Assembly (NCBI RefSeq): GCF_001653195.1
Contig: NZ_JXBB01000002.1
Coordinates: 22,445-86,444 of the forward strand
DNA: 64,000 nucleotides
Direction: 5' to 3'
Origin: Hydrogenibacillus schlegelii
GTDB taxonomy: Bacteria; Bacillota; Bacilli; Thermicanales; DSM-22653
Every line of letters starts with the position of its first letter. The first letter of the stretch is position 1. The notes beneath the pieces were generated by a model. That model had not been told where the DNA came from. It made no database searches and was given only the letters and a program-made list of their open reading frames with translations. The position numbers and the translations under genes were made by a program. This document shows positions 62,765 through 64,000 of the stretch, one piece after another.

Positions 62765-63835
62765 CTATTCGATGAATTCTGCTTCTTTTTCCCATTCCGG
62801 CCGAATGGGGATGCCGAGCTTTTTCGCCACCGTTTTGTTGATTGCCAGGTGCAGCGTCTTGGGATATTCCGGCGGAATATCTTTCGGATTCCTTTCGCCT
62901 TTCAAAATAAGGGCCGCCATCTGCCCGGCCTGATAGCCGATGTCATAGTAGCGGAATCCGTAGGCGGCAAAGCCGCCCCGTTTGAGCGAATCGAATTCTC
63001 CGGTAAAGACCGGAAGTTTATTCGCATCGGCGACGGCGAGAAGCCCTTCGAGTGCCGAGACGACCGTATTGTCGGTGATGACGTAGTACCCTTCGATTTG
63101 GCCGACCAGCGACTCCGCCGCCTGTTTCACCTCGGACGTGTTGCTGACGGACGCTTCGACGACGTCCAGGGAATAGCCTTGTGCTTTGATGATCGTTCGG
63201 ATCGCGTCGACCTGGGCGACCGAATTTTGTTCGCCGGGGTTGTACACGATGCCGATTTTCTTGAGGCCCATCTCCCGAACGATAAATGCCAGCATTTTTT
63301 GAATGGCATCTGGATGGGTATCTGTCGTTCCCGTAATGTTCTCCCCCGCTTCATGCATCGACGGCACGAGACCCGCGCCGACCGGATCGGTCACGGAGGT
63401 AAAGACGATCGGAATCGTCTTGGTCGCGTTGAGGGCCGCCTGGGCGCTCGGCGTAGAATTCGCGAAAATGAGATCCACCCGGTCGGCGACGAAGTTCCGG
63501 GCGATCGTCTGAGCGTTGTTCATATCCCCCTGAGCGTTCTGACCGTTGTAGAGGACCGTCGTCCCTTCCACAAAACCCGCATCTTGAAGCGCCGCCTTAA
63601 AGCCCCGGAACGCATCGTCGAGCGACGGATGTTCGATGATCTGCGTTGCGCCAATAACCTTGGGCTTTGTTTTTTCCGTGGCGTTCGGATTTTGGGCGGA
63701 CGTCCCGCTCTCGGATTGTCCGGCGTTCATCTTGTCGGACGTCGTCTGAGCGCACGCCGTAAGACCGAACACCAGCAGGACCGCCAGCTTAGGAACAAGC
63801 GTCCGCCAGAGGCGCTTCTTGTTCCTCCACGTCAT
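62765..63835 (-). CDS. ABC_sub_bind family substrate-binding lipoprotein (TrpX-like)
   Basis: The 356-residue binding protein has a signal peptide with lipobox GLTACA (about residue 28). The domain starts KVIGATQIIEHPSLDDAFRGFKAALQDAGF, followed by ARNFVADRVDLIFANSTPSAQAALNATKTIPIVFTSVTDPVGAGLV and GYQAGQMAALILKGERNPKDIP, the classic ABC_sub_bind (TrpX) pattern. Family members bind tryptophan or tyrosine. Placement upstream of phenylalanine dehydrogenase suggests an aromatic amino acid, probably Phe. The ATG at 63835 has GGGAGG upstream. Confidence 0.88.
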   Translation of the reverse strand: MTWRNKKRLWRTLVPKLAVLLVFGLTACAQTTSDKMNAGQSESGTSAQNPNATEKTKPKVIGATQIIEHPSLDDAFRGFKAALQDAGFVEGTTVLYNGQNAQGDMNNAQTIARNFVADRVDLIFANSTPSAQAALNATKTIPIVFTSVTDPVGAGLVPSMHEAGENITGTTDTHPDAIQKMLAFIVREMGLKKIGIVYNPGEQNSVAQVDAIRTIIKAQGYSLDVVEASVSNTSEVKQAAESLVGQIEGYYVITDNTVVSALEGLLAVADANKLPVFTGEFDSLKRGGFAAYGFRYYDIGYQAGQMAALILKGERNPKDIPPEYPKTLHLAINKTVAKKLGIPIRPEWEKEAEFIE

Positions 63836-63900
63836 CGTCGACCACCTCCCGATTTTTAAACCGCTTTCAACGGAGTCGTGTCCGGTATCATGTGTAAAAA

Positions 63901-63932
63901 CGGATGGTCCAGGTAACATAAAATGAGCCATC
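63901..63932. repeat. Inverted repeat between divergent genes
   Basis: CGGATGG and CCATCCG arms lie 18 bases apart and, on the minus strand, are followed by TTTTT. It may be an attenuator hairpin in the binding-protein leader or an operator shared by the divergent genes. Confidence 0.5.
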
Positions 63933-63945
63933 CGGCCCTCTTTGG

Positions 63946-63951
63946 TAGAAT
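63946..63951 (+). promoter_or_regulatory. Extended -10 box for the gene at the window end
   Basis: TAGAAT is preceded by TGG (63943-63945), an extended -10. No clear -35 is seen. It lies 41 bases before the ATG at 63993. Confidence 0.5.
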
Positions 63952-63992
63952 GTGAGACGGAGAAGAAACCACTTCACCAGGAGGGATACCGG

Positions 63993-64000
63993 ATGGCTCA
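63993..64000 (+). CDS. Start of a further gene (first two codons only)
   Basis: An ATG GCT at 63993 is preceded by AGGAGGGA at 63979-63987 with good spacing and an extended -10 upstream. The gene runs off the window, so its product cannot be told. It is divergent from the binding-protein gene. Confidence 0.55.

Overview
The window reads as chromosome of a high-GC, Gram-positive, endospore-forming Bacillales-type bacterium. The evidence is sporulation genes in Bacillus-like order (scpA-scpB-dacB-spmA-spmB-rluB-res), spoVK next to a ynbB-like gene, pdaA, a T-box and an S-box leader, LexA, sigma-A promoters of TTGACA/TATAAT type, and GGAGG ribosome binding sites before ATG, GTG and TTG starts. 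The GC content, the aerobic respiratory genes and the c-type cytochrome would suit a thermophilic, facultatively autotrophic relative such as Hydrogenibacillus; that genus is a guess. I saw no rRNA, tRNA, CRISPR array, prophage or insertion sequence.

Layout. 1-9.8 kb: the start of a manganese catalase, a lone NitT/TauT-type binding protein with a structured leader, proBA under a proline-type T-box, a cell-wall amidase, a TsdA-like dihaem cytochrome c, a CoA-disulfide reductase-type flavoprotein, and the tRNA m1A58 methyltransferase trmI, which appears to lack a normal start codon. 9.9-17.5 kb: a TerC-like membrane protein, an aldo-keto reductase/amino-acid permease pair, a fatty-acid desaturase, and metNIQ under a SAM-I riboswitch. 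17.5-28.4 kb: pdaA, lexA with its operator, ynbB, spoVK, an iron alcohol dehydrogenase, an AI-2E-family permease, a lipoprotein deacetylase, a LysM protein, inorganic pyrophosphatase and a tiny YqzM-like protein. 28.5-39.4 kb: the resBCDE / rluB / spmBA / dacB / scpBA block, all on the minus strand and lacking resA. 39.6-40.6 kb: a fused msrAB.

40.6-63.8 kb is the most informative part: an unbroken minus-strand run that looks like a complete phenylalanine catabolic island. It holds an ABC uptake system of the TrpXYZ/ABC_sub_bind type. An amino-acid dehydrogenase follows whose motifs match phenylalanine dehydrogenase rather than leucine dehydrogenase. Next come E1alpha, E1beta and E2 of a 2-oxo-acid dehydrogenase, with the E3 at the far end. 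Then come an aldehyde dehydrogenase, EthD-like and hotdog proteins, PaaK, PaaF, PaaG, PaaH, a degenerate PaaH-like protein, a PaaJ thiolase, PaaI, another thioesterase, PaaX and PaaABCD. The logical route is Phe -> phenylpyruvate -> phenylacetyl-CoA directly -> ring epoxidation and beta-oxidation. Two promoters in the island carry the same AACGTT-containing operator just downstream of the -10 box. No fused PaaZ and no PaaE reductase are present.

Starts were chosen from ribosome binding sites and family N-termini; many differ from the longest open frame. All family assignments come from reading the translated sequences by eye, without database searches.
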